Shown here: piece after piece, positions 1 through 9,679 of the stretch
How the letters are laid out: the number at the start of each line of letters is the position of its first letter
How positions within the stretch are numbered: the first letter of the stretch is position 1
NCBI RefSeq assembly: GCF_006459125.1
Contig: NZ_CP041070.1
Span: forward strand, 930,001-994,000
Length of the DNA stretch: 64,000 nt
Source of the DNA: Halarcobacter anaerophilus
GTDB lineage: Bacteria > Campylobacterota > Campylobacteria > Campylobacterales > Arcobacteraceae
Direction: 5' to 3'
The notes under the pieces: model-generated
What the model saw: the letters and a program-made list of their open reading frames with translations, nothing else
The model's database searches: none
Told to the model about the DNA's origin: nothing
Program-made: the position numbers and the translations under genes

Positions 1-271
1 AATCTATAACAGAATATATAAATTTTACTTTTTCTTCAAATTTTTTATCATCTATATAAAGAGAATAAATCTCTTTGTCTTTTTTTCTATCATATTTATC
101 TAAAAAATTTTTTTTATAAAGTTCTTCTGCCACAGAGTCATTTTTAAAATCACTGCTTTTATATAAAATGTAATCATCTGCTAAAATCTCTTCTAAATTT
201 TCCGTTATTTCAAAATAGTTATATTTTTTATAATCATTTGTCTCTTCAAGTAAATGTTGTTTTATTATCAT
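1..271 (-). CDS. Unknown protein, 5' part only (gene runs off the window)
   Basis: An open frame of 90 codons starts at ATG 271 (minus strand) behind a good AGGAGA ribosome binding site and continues beyond the left edge. The visible N-terminus is highly charged, rich in Lys, Glu, Asp and Tyr, and has no signal peptide or membrane segment, so it looks cytosolic. I do not recognise the family. The frame is open throughout and the ribosome binding site is properly spaced, so it is probably a real gene, but its function cannot be judged from this fragment. Confidence 0.6.
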   Translation of the reverse strand, partial: MIIKQHLLEETNDYKKYNYFEITENLEEILADDYILYKSSDFKNDSVAEELYKKNFLDKYDRKKDKEIYSLYIDDKKFEEKVKFIYSVID

Positions 272-354
272 AGTTTCTCCTGAAAATTTATTCTATTGTA
301 AAATTGCTAATGAAATATTAATACAAGAGTAAATTTTTTTAAATATTATTTTGA

Positions 355-360
355 TATAAT
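355..360 (+). promoter_or_regulatory. Probable -10 box of the RNase T2 gene
   Basis: A TATAAT hexamer preceded by TTGA lies 35 bases upstream of the RNase T2 start. The T-rich run before it fits Campylobacterota sigma-70 promoters, which often lack a recognisable -35 box. Position and sequence only; no transcript data. Confidence 0.45.
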
Positions 361-394
361 CAAAAAAATAATTTTTATAAAGGAGATTTTGTAA

Positions 395-1144
395 ATGAAT
401 AAAATATTAATAATATTAGGTTTAACAATTACCTTGCTGTTTTCAAAAGGAGAAAAAGGGGAATTTGATTATTATGTCTTCGCTCTTAGCTGGGAAGCCG
501 GGTTTTGTGAAAAACAAAATTACTCAAAAATAGAATGTAAAGAGGCGCAAAAAGATGAGTTCTCTGTAAACAATTTTATTTTACATGGATTATGGCCGAA
601 TAAAAATGATGATCCGTTTTCTAAATATTCAGATTGTGAAAATACCTATAAGTGTGAAGGTGAAGGAGGTTGCTGGCCAAATCTGCCTGATTTGCATCTT
701 ACCGCTGTGTACAAAGAAAAACTTAGTAAATATATGCCGGGCGTCGACTCTTATTTGCAAAGACATGAATGGCACAAACACGGAACTTGTACAAATAAAA
801 CACCGACTGAATATTTTAATCAGGCTTCAAAATTGGTTGAAGAGTTTTCAAAAAGTAGTTTTGACGATTTTATATCAGACCACAGAGGAAGTAGAGTTTC
901 AAACGGACAAATTTATCAAGAATTTGAAAAAGCATTTGGAAAAAGCAGTGCTAGAACCTTAAAATTACTTTGCTCTAAAAAAGCTAACGGAAAGTATTTA
1001 ACAGAGATTAGATTTTCTTTAAAAAAAGATATTGATGTTACAAAATCTATTTCAAGCAATATTTTTGCACCGGAAGGAAATCAGTTTGATGGATGCGGAG
1101 GAGAAAATAGTTATGTAAATATTTTAGAGTTAAAAACCAAATAA
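395..1144 (+). CDS. Secreted ribonuclease T2 family protein
   Basis: This is an endoribonuclease of the T2 family, which cuts single-stranded RNA through a 2',3'-cyclic phosphate. Both family signatures are present. CAS I is FILHGLWPN (His64), and CAS II is HEWHKHGTC with Glu125, Lys128 and His129. These are the three catalytic His/Glu positions of the family. The first ~17 residues are a hydrophobic signal peptide, so the enzyme should act in the periplasm or outside. Several Cys residues (38, 48, 81, 87, 93 and others) could form disulfides, as in exported T2 enzymes. The length (249 aa) is normal. It has its own -10 box and an AAAGGAGA ribosome binding site and appears monocistronic. Likely roles are scavenging external RNA for nucleotides and phosphate, or attack on foreign RNA; the sequence does not decide between them. 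Confidence 0.92.
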   Translation: MNKILIILGLTITLLFSKGEKGEFDYYVFALSWEAGFCEKQNYSKIECKEAQKDEFSVNNFILHGLWPNKNDDPFSKYSDCENTYKCEGEGGCWPNLPDLHLTAVYKEKLSKYMPGVDSYLQRHEWHKHGTCTNKTPTEYFNQASKLVEEFSKSSFDDFISDHRGSRVSNGQIYQEFEKAFGKSSARTLKLLCSKKANGKYLTEIRFSLKKDIDVTKSISSNIFAPEGNQFDGCGGENSYVNILELKTK

Positions 1145-1248
1145 ATCCAATAATTTACATTTATCTTAATTTTGTTTGAAAATAAATAAAGTTGTCCTTT
1201 TAAAAAGGAAAAAATATTTATAAAAAAATCATAGAAATACCATAACTC

Positions 1249-1277
1249 TTGACATTTAATAAAAAATTAATTATAAT
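1249..1277 (+). promoter_or_regulatory. Sigma-70 promoter of the S10 ribosomal operon
   Basis: TTGACA at 1249-1254 and TATAAT at 1272-1277 are separated by exactly 17 bases, which is a consensus sigma-70 promoter and is rare in this AT-rich genome. It lies about 70 bases upstream of rpsJ, leaving a leader of roughly 60 bases that contains two stem-loops. Confidence 0.85.
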
Positions 1278-1283
1278 ACGCGC

Positions 1284-1323
1284 CCACTAAAAGTGGTTAG
1301 AGTGCTTTTTTAGCACGTCTAAC
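1284..1323 (+). promoter_or_regulatory. Structured leader of the S10 operon (two adjacent stem-loops)
   Basis: Hairpin 1 is CCACT/AGTGG at 1284-1296 with a 3-base loop. Hairpin 2 spans 1296-1323: GTTAGA pairs with TCTAAC, and GTGC with GCAC, around a T-rich loop, with one bulged G at 1317. The two stems share G1296, so they may be alternative folds. No U-run follows, so this is not an intrinsic terminator as written. In E. coli the S10 leader is the target of L4 autoregulation; a comparable role here is inference only. Confidence 0.5.
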
Positions 1324-1343
1324 GAGTTCTTTAAAGGAAAAAC

Positions 1344-1658
1344 ATGGAAAAAATTAGATTAAAGCTTAAAGCTTATGATCATAGAGTTTTAGACAGAAGT
1401 GTTGCTTCAATTGTTGAAGCTGTAAAAAGAACTGGTGCTGAGTTGAGAGGTCCAATTCCTCTTCCAACGAAAATCAGAAAATATACAGTTCTTAAAGGTC
1501 CTCACGTAAACAAAGACGCGAGAGAGCAATTCGAAATCAGAGTGCACACAAGAATGATTGATATCATTGCTGCAACTCCTGATACAGTAGATTCATTAAT
1601 GAAACTAGACTTGGCTCCTGAAGTTGATGTTGAAGTTAGATCAATGGGTCAAGAATAA
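1344..1658 (+). CDS. rpsJ: 30S ribosomal protein S10
   Basis: Component of the 30S head, and in many bacteria also NusE in transcription antitermination. The 104-residue length and the start ([17 protein letters not shown]) are typical of S10. It is the first gene of the operon, behind an AAAGGA ribosome binding site and the strong promoter at 1249. It is followed after 16 bases by rplC in the standard S10-L3-L4-L23-L2 order. Confidence 0.98.
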   Translation: MEKIRLKLKAYDHRVLDRSVASIVEAVKRTGAELRGPIPLPTKIRKYTVLKGPHVNKDAREQFEIRVHTRMIDIIAATPDTVDSLMKLDLAPEVDVEVRSMGQE

Positions 1659-1674
1659 GAAGAAAGGGTAGTAA

Positions 1675-2250
1675 ATGGAATTTATCGTAGAAAAAATCGG
1701 TATGAGTAGAACTATTTCAGTTCCTGCAACACCAGTTACACTTTTAAAAGTTCTTGATGCAAAAGTATGTGACGTAAATGAGGGTGTGGCACTTGTATCT
1801 TATAGCGATGGTAAAAAAATTAACAAAGCTATAGAAGGTCAACAAAAAAAATATGGTTTAAGCAAAGAGTTTAATAGATTTGCAACATTAGATGTTGCTA
1901 ACACTGAAGCTGGTGATTTAGATGTATCTGTATTATCTGAAGCTAAAGTTTTAAAAACAACTTTTAAAACTAAAGGTAGAGGTTTTCAAGGTGGAGTTAA
2001 AAGATGGAACTTCGCTGGAGGTAGAGCATCACACGGACACAGAATGGGTAGAAGAGTTGGTTCTATCGGTAACTGTGAATGGCCAGGTAGAGTTATGCCG
2101 GGTAAAAAAATGCCAGGACAATACGGAAATACAAATGTAACTGTTAAAAATGAAGTTGTTTCATTTAACGCAGAAACAGGAATATTAGTTGTAAAAGGTT
2201 CAGTATCTGGATCAAATGGTAGATTAGGAAGAGTAAGGATTGCTAAATGA
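1675..2250 (+). CDS. rplC: 50S ribosomal protein L3
   Basis: Early-assembly 23S rRNA-binding protein that reaches toward the peptidyl transferase centre. The 191-residue length is normal, and the conserved loop region with [11 protein letters not shown] and [13 protein letters not shown] is clear near residues 101-126. Its stop overlaps the rplD start (ATGA, 4 bases), so the two are translationally coupled. Confidence 0.98.
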   Translation: MEFIVEKIGMSRTISVPATPVTLLKVLDAKVCDVNEGVALVSYSDGKKINKAIEGQQKKYGLSKEFNRFATLDVANTEAGDLDVSVLSEAKVLKTTFKTKGRGFQGGVKRWNFAGGRASHGHRMGRRVGSIGNCEWPGRVMPGKKMPGQYGNTNVTVKNEVVSFNAETGILVVKGSVSGSNGRLGRVRIAK

Positions 2251-2837
2251 GTAACGCTGTAGAAGTAAAAGCAAATGAGTTACCAGAGTCTTTCAAAGAG
2301 ATTAACTCACACAATTTATACCTTTATGTTAAATCATATTTAGCTGCTCAAAGAGCAAACACTGCTAGAGTAAAAAACAGATCTGAAGTAAGCGGTGGTG
2401 GTAAAAAACCAAAAGCTCAAAAAGGTTCTGGTGGAGCTAGATGGGGTTCTAAAAGATCACCTCTATTTGTTGGTGGTGGACAAGTTTTCGGACCTACAAA
2501 AAGAAACTACAATCAAAAAATCAATAAAAAGCAAAAAGTTTTAGCATTAAACTATGCTATTAACACTCACGCTGAAAAAGGTTCTTTATTTGTAGCTGAC
2601 TCAATTAAAGCTGAGTCTGGTAAAACTAAAGATGCGGTTTCAATTATTAATGGATTAAACCAAAGAGATACTCTTGTAATTGTTGATACAATTGAAGAGA
2701 AAACATACTTAGCGTTTAGAAACATTAAAAATTGTTATATGATTGAAAAACAAGAAATTAATGCATATTTAATTTCTGCATATCACTCAGTACTAATTGA
2801 AAAATCAGTATTAGAATCATTAACAAAAGAGGCGTAA
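2247..2837 (+). CDS. rplD: 50S ribosomal protein L4
   Basis: 23S rRNA-binding protein lining the exit tunnel; in E. coli it also represses the S10 operon. The 196-residue protein has the basic extended loop around residues 45-80 ([18 protein letters not shown]), which is the tunnel-contacting part. It overlaps rplC by 4 bases and precedes rplW by one base. If this operon is autoregulated, L4 would be the expected repressor acting on the leader at 1284-1323 (inference). Confidence 0.98.
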   Translation: MSNAVEVKANELPESFKEINSHNLYLYVKSYLAAQRANTARVKNRSEVSGGGKKPKAQKGSGGARWGSKRSPLFVGGGQVFGPTKRNYNQKINKKQKVLALNYAINTHAEKGSLFVADSIKAESGKTKDAVSIINGLNQRDTLVIVDTIEEKTYLAFRNIKNCYMIEKQEINAYLISAYHSVLIEKSVLESLTKEA

Positions 2838-2838
2838 G

Positions 2839-3120
2839 ATGGCAGATATTACAGATATTAAAGCAATATTATATACAGAAAAGACAATCGAGCTTCAAGA
2901 AAACGGTGTAATCGTTGTTCAAACAAGTCCTAGAATGACTAAAAACGGTTTAAAAGAGGTATTTAAAGAGTACTTTGGAGTAACTCCATCAAAAATTAAC
3001 TCTTTAAGACAAAGTGGTAAAGTGAAAAGATTTAGAGGAAGACCTGGTAGAAGACCGGACTTCAAAAAATTCTATGTAACATTACCTGAAGGCGCTGAAA
3101 TAGCGAACCTATCAGCTTAA
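2839..3120 (+). CDS. rplW: 50S ribosomal protein L23
   Basis: Protein at the exit of the ribosomal tunnel, where trigger factor and SRP dock. It has 93 residues, with the conserved basic stretch [18 protein letters not shown] near residues 60-77. It sits tightly between rplD and rplB, as in the canonical S10 operon. Confidence 0.98.
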   Translation: MADITDIKAILYTEKTIELQENGVIVVQTSPRMTKNGLKEVFKEYFGVTPSKINSLRQSGKVKRFRGRPGRRPDFKKFYVTLPEGAEIANLSA

Positions 3121-3132
3121 GGAGTATAGAAG

Positions 3133-3960
3133 ATGGCAATTAAAAAATTTAGACCGATAACTCCTGCTAGAAGATTTATGTCTGTAATGGACACTTCTGA
3201 TATTACTTCAAAACCAACAGTAAGATCTTTACTTGTAAAAGTAAAAGCAAATGCTGGTAGAAATAATAACGGTAGAATTACTTCAAGACACAAAGAAGCA
3301 GGTGCTAAAAAATTATATAGAATTATTGATTTTAAAAGAGAAAAATTCAATGTAGAGGGTACAGTTCTTACTGTAGAATACGATCCTTATAGAAACTGTA
3401 GAATTTGTTTAGTTTCTTATTTAGACGGTGATAAAAGATATATTATCCAACCTTCTGGATTAAAAATCGGTGATAAAGTACAAGCTGCTGAGTCAGGACT
3501 TGATATTTTACCTGGTAACGCTATGAAACTACAAGCAATTCCTGTTGGTACAATGGTTCACAACGTTGAACTTAAACCTGGAAAAGGTGCACAATTAGCT
3601 AGATCTGCTGGTGCATATGCTCAAATCATGGGTAGAGAAGATAAATATGTTATCTTAAGATTACCATCAGGTGAAATGAGAAAAATTCTTGGTGTTTGTA
3701 TGGCAACAATCGGTGTTGTTGGAAATGAAGATTTCTCTAATATGATTGTTGGTAAAGCTGGTAGAACTAGACATCTTGGTATTAGACCACAAACTAGAGG
3801 TTCTGCAATGAACCCGATTGATCACCCACACGGTGGTGGTGAAGGTAAAACTAACTCAGGAAGACATCCAGTTACTCCATGGGGTATGCCAACTAAAGGT
3901 TATAAAACTAGAAAGAAAAAAGCTAGTGATAAATTAATCATTTCAAGAAGAAAGAAGTAA
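3133..3960 (+). CDS. rplB: 50S ribosomal protein L2
   Basis: Large-subunit protein needed for subunit association and peptidyl transfer. The 275-residue protein carries the highly conserved C-terminal [12 protein letters not shown] segment, including the His implicated in peptidyl transferase function. The ribosome binding site AAGGAG precedes the ATG. It lies within the S10 operon, upstream of rpsS. Confidence 0.98.
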   Translation: MAIKKFRPITPARRFMSVMDTSDITSKPTVRSLLVKVKANAGRNNNGRITSRHKEAGAKKLYRIIDFKREKFNVEGTVLTVEYDPYRNCRICLVSYLDGDKRYIIQPSGLKIGDKVQAAESGLDILPGNAMKLQAIPVGTMVHNVELKPGKGAQLARSAGAYAQIMGREDKYVILRLPSGEMRKILGVCMATIGVVGNEDFSNMIVGKAGRTRHLGIRPQTRGSAMNPIDHPHGGGEGKTNSGRHPVTPWGMPTKGYKTRKKKASDKLIISRRKK

Positions 3961-3969
3961 GGGTTTAAG

Positions 3970-4248
3970 ATGGCAAGATCAATAAAAAAAGGTCCATTTG
4001 TAGACGCACACTTAATGAAAAAAGTTATCAAAGCTAATGAAGCTAAAGATAGAAAACCAATTAAAACATGGTCAAGAAGATCAACAGTATTACCTGAAAT
4101 GATTGGTTTAACATTTAATGTGCATAATGGTAGAAATTTTGTACCAGTATTAGTAACAGAAAATCACGTTGGATATAAACTTGGTGAATTCGCTCCAACT
4201 AGAACATTTAAAGGGCATAAAGGCTCTGTACAAAAAAAGGTAGGGTGA
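3970..4248 (+). CDS. rpsS: 30S ribosomal protein S19
   Basis: 30S head protein that contacts S13. The 92-residue protein starts with the family hallmark [12 protein letters not shown] and has the central [13 protein letters not shown] motif. It is 9 bases after rplB and one base before rplV. Confidence 0.98.
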   Translation: MARSIKKGPFVDAHLMKKVIKANEAKDRKPIKTWSRRSTVLPEMIGLTFNVHNGRNFVPVLVTENHVGYKLGEFAPTRTFKGHKGSVQKKVG

Positions 4249-4249
4249 T

Positions 4250-4582
4250 ATGGGAAAAGCAGTATTAAAATTTATTAGACTTTCTCCTACAAAAGCAAGA
4301 TTAATAGCAAGAGAAGTTCAAGGAATGAACGCTGAATATGCAATTGCATCATTAGAATTTACTCCTAACAAAGCAGCAGGTGTTATATCAAAAGTTATTG
4401 CTTCGGCTGTAGCAAATGCAGGGTTAGAACCTCAAGACGCAGTTATCACATCTGCAAGAGTTGATAAAGGTCCTGTTCTAAAAAGATACACACCAAGAGC
4501 TAGAGGTAGTGCATCACCAAAACATAAACCAACTGCACACATTATGATTGAAGTAGCGGCTGCTGAAAAAGGAGACAAATAA
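4250..4582 (+). CDS. rplV: 50S ribosomal protein L22
   Basis: Tunnel-lining 23S rRNA-binding protein; its beta-hairpin is the usual site of macrolide-resistance changes. The 110 residues show the conserved [14 protein letters not shown] start and the C-terminal hairpin [12 protein letters not shown]. The last base of its stop codon is the first base of the rpsC start. Confidence 0.98.
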   Translation: MGKAVLKFIRLSPTKARLIAREVQGMNAEYAIASLEFTPNKAAGVISKVIASAVANAGLEPQDAVITSARVDKGPVLKRYTPRARGSASPKHKPTAHIMIEVAAAEKGDK

Positions 4583-5283
4583 TGGGTCAAAAAGTTAATC
4601 CAATAGGTTTAAGATTAGGTATCAACAGAAACTGGGAATCTAGATGGTTTCCTAAATTTTCAAATATGCCTGCTAACGTTGCTGAAGATGACAAAATCAG
4701 AAAATTTGTTAAAAAAGAGCTTTACTACGCTGGTGTTGCTCAAATTATTGTTGAAAGAACTGCTAAAAAAGTAAGAGTTACTATCGTTGCTGCTAGACCT
4801 GGTATTATTATCGGTAAAAAAGGTGCAGACGTAGAAAAACTTAAAAATAATCTTTCAGCTTTAGTTGGTAAAGAGATTGCAGTTAACATTAAAGAAGAGA
4901 GAAAACCACAACTTTCTGGACAATTAGCTGCTGAAAATGTTGCTCAACAATTAGAAAGAAGAGTTGCATTTAGAAGAGCTATGAAAAGAGTTATGCAAAA
5001 TGCTCTTAAATCTGGTGCAAAAGGAATTAAAGTTTCTGTATCAGGAAGACTTGGTGGAGCTGAAATGGCTAGAACTGAGTGGTATTTAGAGGGAAGAGTT
5101 CCTTTACATACTTTAAGAGCTAGAATTGATTACGGTTTTGCTGAAGCTCATACAACTTACGGTTGTATCGGTATTAAAGTTTGGATTTTCAAAGGTGAAG
5201 TACTAGCTAAAGGTATTCCTCATGAGAGAGATACAGCTTCTAAACCACAAAAAAGAAGACCAAGTAAAAGAAGAGGTAAATAA
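4582..5283 (+). CDS. rpsC: 30S ribosomal protein S3
   Basis: 30S protein at the mRNA entry tunnel with helicase-like function. The 233-residue protein has the [13 protein letters not shown] start, a type II KH domain with [14 protein letters not shown] near residues 74-87, and the C-terminal S3 domain. A basic Lys/Arg tail ends the protein. It overlaps rplV by one base. Confidence 0.98.
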   Translation: MGQKVNPIGLRLGINRNWESRWFPKFSNMPANVAEDDKIRKFVKKELYYAGVAQIIVERTAKKVRVTIVAARPGIIIGKKGADVEKLKNNLSALVGKEIAVNIKEERKPQLSGQLAAENVAQQLERRVAFRRAMKRVMQNALKSGAKGIKVSVSGRLGGAEMARTEWYLEGRVPLHTLRARIDYGFAEAHTTYGCIGIKVWIFKGEVLAKGIPHERDTASKPQKRRPSKRRGK

Positions 5284-5285
5284 TT

Positions 5286-5711
5286 ATGTTAATGCCTAAA
5301 AGAATGAAATACAGAAAATACCAAAAAGGTAGAAACAGAGGTAAAGCACAAAGAGGAAACTCTTTAGCTTACGGAGAGTTTGGTATTAAAGCACTTGAAC
5401 ACGGAAGAGTTGATTCAAGACAAATCGAAGCTGCCAGAATTGCAATGACAAGAGCAATTAAAAGACAAGGTAAAGTTTGGATTATGGTATTCCCTGATAA
5501 ACCGCTTACTGCAAAACCACTTGAAACAAGAATGGGTAAAGGTAAAGGTGCAATTGACAAATGGGTTATGAATATTAAGCCAGGTAGAATGTGCTTTGAA
5601 ATGGCAGGTGTGTCTGAAGAAATGGCAAAAGAGGCTCTATCTTTAGCACAACATAAGTTACCATTTAAAACTAAAATTGTAAGTAGAGAAAGTGAAAATG
5701 AATTATTCTGA
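5286..5711 (+). CDS. rplP: 50S ribosomal protein L16
   Basis: Protein near the peptidyl transferase centre that helps orient the A-site tRNA. The 141 residues start [15 protein letters not shown], and the conserved [12 protein letters not shown] segment is present. Its last 20 bases overlap the rpmC gene in another frame. Confidence 0.98.
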   Translation: MLMPKRMKYRKYQKGRNRGKAQRGNSLAYGEFGIKALEHGRVDSRQIEAARIAMTRAIKRQGKVWIMVFPDKPLTAKPLETRMGKGKGAIDKWVMNIKPGRMCFEMAGVSEEMAKEALSLAQHKLPFKTKIVSRESENELF

Positions 5712-5886
5712 TTTAAAAGAGAAAAGCTTACAAGAGCTAAATGAGTTATTAAAAGAGAAAAAGGTGCTTCTTTTTGAATTAAAAGCTAAGCTAAAAACTA
5801 TGCAGTTAACTAATACTTCTGAATTAAGAGCGTGCAAAAAAGAGATTGCTCAAATTCAAACAGCAATTACTGCAGCTAAAAACTAA
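5692..5886 (+). CDS. rpmC: 50S ribosomal protein L29
   Basis: Small two-helix protein at the tunnel exit near L23. The 64 residues, with the pattern [17 protein letters not shown], are typical. Its start lies inside rplP (20-base overlap), an unusually long overlap that suggests tight coupling. Confidence 0.97.
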   Translation: MKMNYSDLKEKSLQELNELLKEKKVLLFELKAKLKTMQLTNTSELRACKKEIAQIQTAITAAKN

Positions 5887-5897
5887 GGATCCAAAAT

Positions 5898-6152
5898 ATG
5901 AGTACACATAAAAGAGAGATTCAAGGTGTAGTGGTTAAAAAAGCTGGTGACAAAACAGCATCTGTATTAGTTACTAGACAAGTTTTACACCCAAAATACC
6001 ACAAAACTGTAAAAAGATTTAAAAAATATTTAGTTCATGATGAAAAAAATGAATTAAATGAGGGTGATACAGTCGTTGCAATCGAATGTAGACCTTTATC
6101 AAAGACTAAATCTTTTAGATTAAAGAAAATAGTAGCTACAGGAGTTAAATAA
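5898..6152 (+). CDS. rpsQ: 30S ribosomal protein S17
   Basis: Primary 16S rRNA-binding protein with an OB fold. The 84 residues start [19 protein letters not shown], with the conserved [19 protein letters not shown] core. It shares one base with the rplN start (TAATG). Confidence 0.98.
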   Translation: MSTHKREIQGVVVKKAGDKTASVLVTRQVLHPKYHKTVKRFKKYLVHDEKNELNEGDTVVAIECRPLSKTKSFRLKKIVATGVK

Positions 6153-6520
6153 TGATTCAAAGTTTTTCAAGATTAAATGTAGCTGATAACACTGGTGCAA
6201 AAGAGATCATGTGTATCAAAGTTTTAGGTGGAAGCCACAGAAGATATGCATCTGTAGGTGACGTTATTGTTGCTTCAGTTAAAAAAGCATTACCAACTGG
6301 TAAAGTTAAAAAAGGTGCTGTAGTTAAAGCTGTAGTAGTAAGAACTCACAAAGAAGTTCAAAGAGAAAACGGATCTTTAATTAGATTTGACGACAATGCT
6401 GCAGTTATACTTGATACTAAAAAAGAACCAATTGGAACAAGAATTTTTGGACCTGTAGCAAGAGAAGTTAGATATGCAGGTTTCATGAAAATTGTTTCAC
6501 TTGCTCCGGAGGTACTATAA
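6152..6520 (+). CDS. rplN: 50S ribosomal protein L14
   Basis: 23S rRNA-binding protein at the subunit interface, contacting L19. It has 122 residues with the family start [18 protein letters not shown] and the conserved [11 protein letters not shown] near the C-terminus. It overlaps the neighbouring genes on both sides by one base (TAATG arrangement). Confidence 0.98.
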   Translation: MIQSFSRLNVADNTGAKEIMCIKVLGGSHRRYASVGDVIVASVKKALPTGKVKKGAVVKAVVVRTHKEVQRENGSLIRFDDNAAVILDTKKEPIGTRIFGPVAREVRYAGFMKIVSLAPEVL

Positions 6521-6759
6521 TGGCTTTAAAATTAAAGATTAAAAAAGGTGATACTGTAAAAATTATTGCTGGTGACGATAAGGGTAAAACTGGAGAAGTT
6601 TTAGAAGTTATCACATCAAAAAGACAAGTAATCGTTAAAGATTGCAAAGTAGCTAAAAAAACAGTTAAACCTGATCAAGAAAGAAACCCTGAAGGTGGTT
6701 TTGTAAACAAAGAGATGCCTATTGATATCTCTAATGTAGCAAAAGTAGAAGGTGAATAA
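6520..6759 (+). CDS. rplX: 50S ribosomal protein L24
   Basis: Assembly-initiator protein of the large subunit. The 79 residues contain the KOW motif ([20 protein letters not shown]) at the N-terminus, and the length is typical of short L24 forms. The stop is one base before the rplE start. Confidence 0.97.
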   Translation: MALKLKIKKGDTVKIIAGDDKGKTGEVLEVITSKRQVIVKDCKVAKKTVKPDQERNPEGGFVNKEMPIDISNVAKVEGE

Positions 6760-6760
6760 G

Positions 6761-7309
6761 ATGTCAGCAAGATTATTAGAAAGATACAATGCAGAAATAA
6801 AACCGACTTTAGAAACAGAGTTCCCTAAAAACAAAATGTTAACTGCAAAGTTAGACAAAGTTGTTATCTCTGTTGGTGCTGGTGAAGCTATGAAAGATAG
6901 TAAATTAATGCAAAATATTCAAGATACAATCTCTTTAATTGCAGGACAAAGAGCAGTTCAAGTAATTGCAAAAAAATCTGTTGCTGGATTTAAAGTAAGA
7001 GAAGGATCTCCTGTTGGTGTTAAAGTTACTCTAAGAGGTGAAAGAATGTATGAATTCTTAGATAAATTATGTTCTATTGCATTACCTAGAGTAAAAGACT
7101 TTAGAGGTCTTAACAGAAACGGTTTTGATGGTAGAGGTAACTTCAACTTTGGTTTAGATGAGCAATTAATGTTCCCGGAAGTTGTATATGATAATATTAT
7201 TAAAACACATGGTATGAATATTTCAATTTCAACATCTGCTGATAATGATCAAGAAGCTTACAGATTATTAGAGCTTGTTGGAGTTCCATTTACTAAAGGA
7301 AGAGCGTAA
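6761..7309 (+). CDS. rplE: 50S ribosomal protein L5
   Basis: 5S rRNA-binding protein of the central protuberance. The 182-residue protein contains conserved [13 protein letters not shown] and [18 protein letters not shown] segments. I chose ATG 6761, directly after the rplX stop, over an in-frame GTG at 6752 that would overlap rplX and lengthen the protein by three residues. It overlaps rpsN by one base. Confidence 0.98.
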   Translation: MSARLLERYNAEIKPTLETEFPKNKMLTAKLDKVVISVGAGEAMKDSKLMQNIQDTISLIAGQRAVQVIAKKSVAGFKVREGSPVGVKVTLRGERMYEFLDKLCSIALPRVKDFRGLNRNGFDGRGNFNFGLDEQLMFPEVVYDNIIKTHGMNISISTSADNDQEAYRLLELVGVPFTKGRA

Positions 7310-7494
7310 TGGCAAAAAAATCGATGATTGCTAAACAACAGAGAAAAGCAAAATTCTCTTCAAGAGCATATACAAGATGTACTGTTTGTGGTAGACCTCA
7401 TTCAGTATACAGAGACTTCGGTCTTTGTAGAGTTTGTTTAAGAAAAATGGCTAACGAGGGATTACTTCCTGGCGTTAAAAAATCTAGTTGGTAG
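7309..7494 (+). CDS. rpsN: 30S ribosomal protein S14, zinc-binding type
   Basis: 30S head protein. At 61 residues it is the short, zinc-containing form. Cys24, Cys27, Cys40 and Cys43 form the CxxC...CxxC ribbon (CTVCGRP and CRVC). Zinc-free paralogs exist in many bacteria for growth under zinc starvation; none is visible in this window. Confidence 0.97.
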   Translation: MAKKSMIAKQQRKAKFSSRAYTRCTVCGRPHSVYRDFGLCRVCLRKMANEGLLPGVKKSSW

Positions 7495-7507
7495 GAGAAT
7501 AAAAGCT

Positions 7508-7906
7508 ATGATGAATGATATGATCGCAGATGCTTTAACTAGAATTAGAAATGCTGCAATGAGAAAATTAGAAGTTGCAACATTATTACATTCTAATACA
7601 GTAGTCGGAATTTTAAATGTACTTGAGCAAAAAGGGTATATTGAAGGTTTCAAAGAAGTTGAAGGTGAAAACAATAAGAAAACTGTTCAAGTTACATTAA
7701 AATATGATGACAACGATAATTCTGTTATTAACGAATTAAAAAGAGTTTCAACTCCGGGAAGAAGAGTTTATAAAAACGCTTCTGAAATTAAAAGTTTCAA
7801 AAATGGATATGGTACAATCATTGTTTCTACAAACAAAGGTGTAATTGCAAATGATGAAGCACACGCTGCAAACGTAGGTGGTGAAGTGCTTTGTACTGTA
7901 TGGTAG
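7508..7906 (+). CDS. rpsH: 30S ribosomal protein S8
   Basis: Central-domain 16S rRNA-binding protein; in E. coli it autoregulates the spc operon. The 132 residues start [17 protein letters not shown] second ATG follows immediately, so the start could be 7511. The conserved C-terminal region ([20 protein letters not shown]) is present. Ribosome binding site TAGGAG. Confidence 0.97.
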   Translation: MMNDMIADALTRIRNAAMRKLEVATLLHSNTVVGILNVLEQKGYIEGFKEVEGENNKKTVQVTLKYDDNDNSVINELKRVSTPGRRVYKNASEIKSFKNGYGTIIVSTNKGVIANDEAHAANVGGEVLCTVW

Positions 7907-7915
7907 GAGAGTATA

Positions 7916-8452
7916 ATGTCTAGAATTGGAAAAAAACCTATCGCAATCCCAAGTGGAGTTGAAGTAGCAGTAGATGGAACTGTTGTAACAGTTAAAAAAG
8001 GGAATAAAGCAATTCCTGTTGAGACTCATGGAAGAGTTGAAGTAAAAGTAGAAGATTCAAATGTAGTTTTAGATAGAGTTGGTGAAGATAAAGAATCATC
8101 AGCTTTCTGGGGAACTTACAGAGCTTTAATCAATAATGCCGTAACTGGGTTAAATGAAGGTTTTTCAAAATCTTTAGAAATCAACGGTGTTGGTTACAGA
8201 GCTGCTGTTAAAGGAAAAGTATTAGAATTACAATTAGGTTATTCACACCCTATTAATTATGATATCCCTGAAGGTTTGGAAATCTCTGTTGAGAAAAACA
8301 TTATCCATGTAAAAGGTGCTGACAAACAACAAGTTGGTCAAGCTGCTGCAATTATTAGAGGCTTTAGAAAACCTGAACCATATAAAGGTAAAGGTGTTAA
8401 ATATACTGACGAGCATATCGTTAGAAAAGCTGGTAAAACTGCTAAGAAATAA
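7916..8452 (+). CDS. rplF: 50S ribosomal protein L6
   Basis: Large-subunit protein near the factor-binding site. The 178 residues form two homologous halves. The start [17 protein letters not shown] and the C-terminal segment [21 protein letters not shown] are diagnostic. Confidence 0.98.
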   Translation: MSRIGKKPIAIPSGVEVAVDGTVVTVKKGNKAIPVETHGRVEVKVEDSNVVLDRVGEDKESSAFWGTYRALINNAVTGLNEGFSKSLEINGVGYRAAVKGKVLELQLGYSHPINYDIPEGLEISVEKNIIHVKGADKQQVGQAAAIIRGFRKPEPYKGKGVKYTDEHIVRKAGKTAKK

Positions 8453-8462
8453 GGTGTGAAAA

Positions 8463-8822
8463 ATGAGTAGAGCAAAAGATATAGCAAAAAAGAACTCTTT
8501 AAGAGCAATCAGAAAAAAAAGAGTTAGAGGAAATATTAAAGGTACTGCGCAAACACCTAGAGTAACTGTATTTAAATCAAACAAATATTTAAGTGCACAA
8601 GCAATTGATGATGTTGCAGGTGTTACATTAGCAGCAGTTAATTCTAAAGCTTTAGGATTAAACGTTAATAAAGATAACGCAGTAAAAGTTGCAGCAACAT
8701 TTGCTGAAAGCTTAAAATCTGCTGGAATTGAAACAGTAGTATTTGATAGAAACGGGTACCTTTATCATGGTGTAGTTGCAGCATTCGCTGATGCACTTAG
8801 AGATAACGGTATTAAATTATAA
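8463..8822 (+). CDS. rplR: 50S ribosomal protein L18
   Basis: 5S rRNA-binding protein of the central protuberance. The 119 residues include the basic N-terminus (RKKRVRGNIKGTAQTPRV) and the C-terminal FDRNGYLYHGVVAAFADALRD typical of L18. Confidence 0.98.
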   Translation: MSRAKDIAKKNSLRAIRKKRVRGNIKGTAQTPRVTVFKSNKYLSAQAIDDVAGVTLAAVNSKALGLNVNKDNAVKVAATFAESLKSAGIETVVFDRNGYLYHGVVAAFADALRDNGIKL

Positions 8823-8828
8823 GGGTTA

Positions 8829-9275
8829 ATGATGGCAGCAGTAAATAGAGAAGATTTTCAAGAAGCAATCGTTAAAATCGGAAGAGTAACAAAAGTTGTA
8901 AAGGGTGGTAGAAGATTCAGATTTACAGCTTTAGTTGTTGTTGGAGATAAAAACGGTACAGTTGGATATGGTACAGGAAAAGCAAAAGAGGTTCCTGATG
9001 CAATTAAAAAAGCTTTAGATGATGCATTTAAATCTTTAGTAAAAGTTAATATTCATGGGACTACAATTGCTCATGATATTGAACATAAATACAATTCAAG
9101 TAAAATTTTATTAAAACCTGCATCAGAAGGTACAGGGCTTATCGCAGGTGGTGCGGCAAGACCTGTTCTTGAGCTTTCTGGAGTTAAAGATATTATTGCA
9201 AAATCTTTAGGTTCAAATAATCCAAACAACCTTGTACAAGCTACAGTTGAAGCATTAGCAAGAATTAAAGGATAA
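8829..9275 (+). CDS. rpsE: 30S ribosomal protein S5
   Basis: 30S fidelity protein with a dsRBD-like N-terminal domain. The 148-residue protein shows [18 protein letters not shown] and [20 protein letters not shown] 8829 is followed by a second ATG at 8832, and either may be used. The next gene is rplO; no rpmD (L30) lies between them. Confidence 0.98.
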   Translation: MMAAVNREDFQEAIVKIGRVTKVVKGGRRFRFTALVVVGDKNGTVGYGTGKAKEVPDAIKKALDDAFKSLVKVNIHGTTIAHDIEHKYNSSKILLKPASEGTGLIAGGAARPVLELSGVKDIIAKSLGSNNPNNLVQATVEALARIKG

Positions 9276-9278
9276 TTG

Positions 9279-9677
9279 ATGGCATTAGATAATTTACAAC
9301 CGGCAACTGGTAGTACAAAAGATGTTAAAAGAGTAGGTAGAGGTCAAGGTTCAGGAATGGGTAAGACTTCTACAAGAGGTCAAAAAGGTCAAAAATCTAG
9401 ATCTGGATTTAAAATTAAAAGAGGTTTCGAAGGTGGTCAACAACCATTACAAAAGAGACTTCCTAAAATTGGATTCTTTTCAAGAGTAGCAAAACCTTAC
9501 TCTATCAATGTTGATAAAGTAAAACAAGTTGCTCAACTTGAAGAAATTACAGTTGAATCAATTAAATCAGTATACAAACTTTCAAAAAGTGTTACAAAAG
9601 TTAAATTAATTGGTGCTTCTGCAAAAGAATTAGTATCTAAAATTAAAGACGAAAACGTAACAACTACTGGAAAATAA
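9279..9677 (+). CDS. rplO: 50S ribosomal protein L15
   Basis: Late-assembly 23S rRNA-binding protein. The 132 residues include the glycine-rich basic N-terminus ([20 protein letters not shown]) and [18 protein letters not shown] 9279 was chosen; an in-frame TTG just before it would add one residue only. It follows rpsE directly, because L30 is absent from this cluster. Confidence 0.97.
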   Translation: MALDNLQPATGSTKDVKRVGRGQGSGMGKTSTRGQKGQKSRSGFKIKRGFEGGQQPLQKRLPKIGFFSRVAKPYSINVDKVKQVAQLEEITVESIKSVYKLSKSVTKVKLIGASAKELVSKIKDENVTTTGK

Positions 9678-9679
9678 TT

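Noticed and set aside
3117-3350. Open frames on the opposite strand of the ribosomal genes (also at 5369, 6616, 7748, 8243, 10066)
   Set aside because: They are shadows of strongly conserved ribosomal and secY genes; compositions are unlike real proteins and there are no ribosome binding sites.
6752-6760. GTG start for rplE overlapping rplX
   Set aside because: ATG 6761 directly after the rplX stop gives the standard L5 N-terminus.
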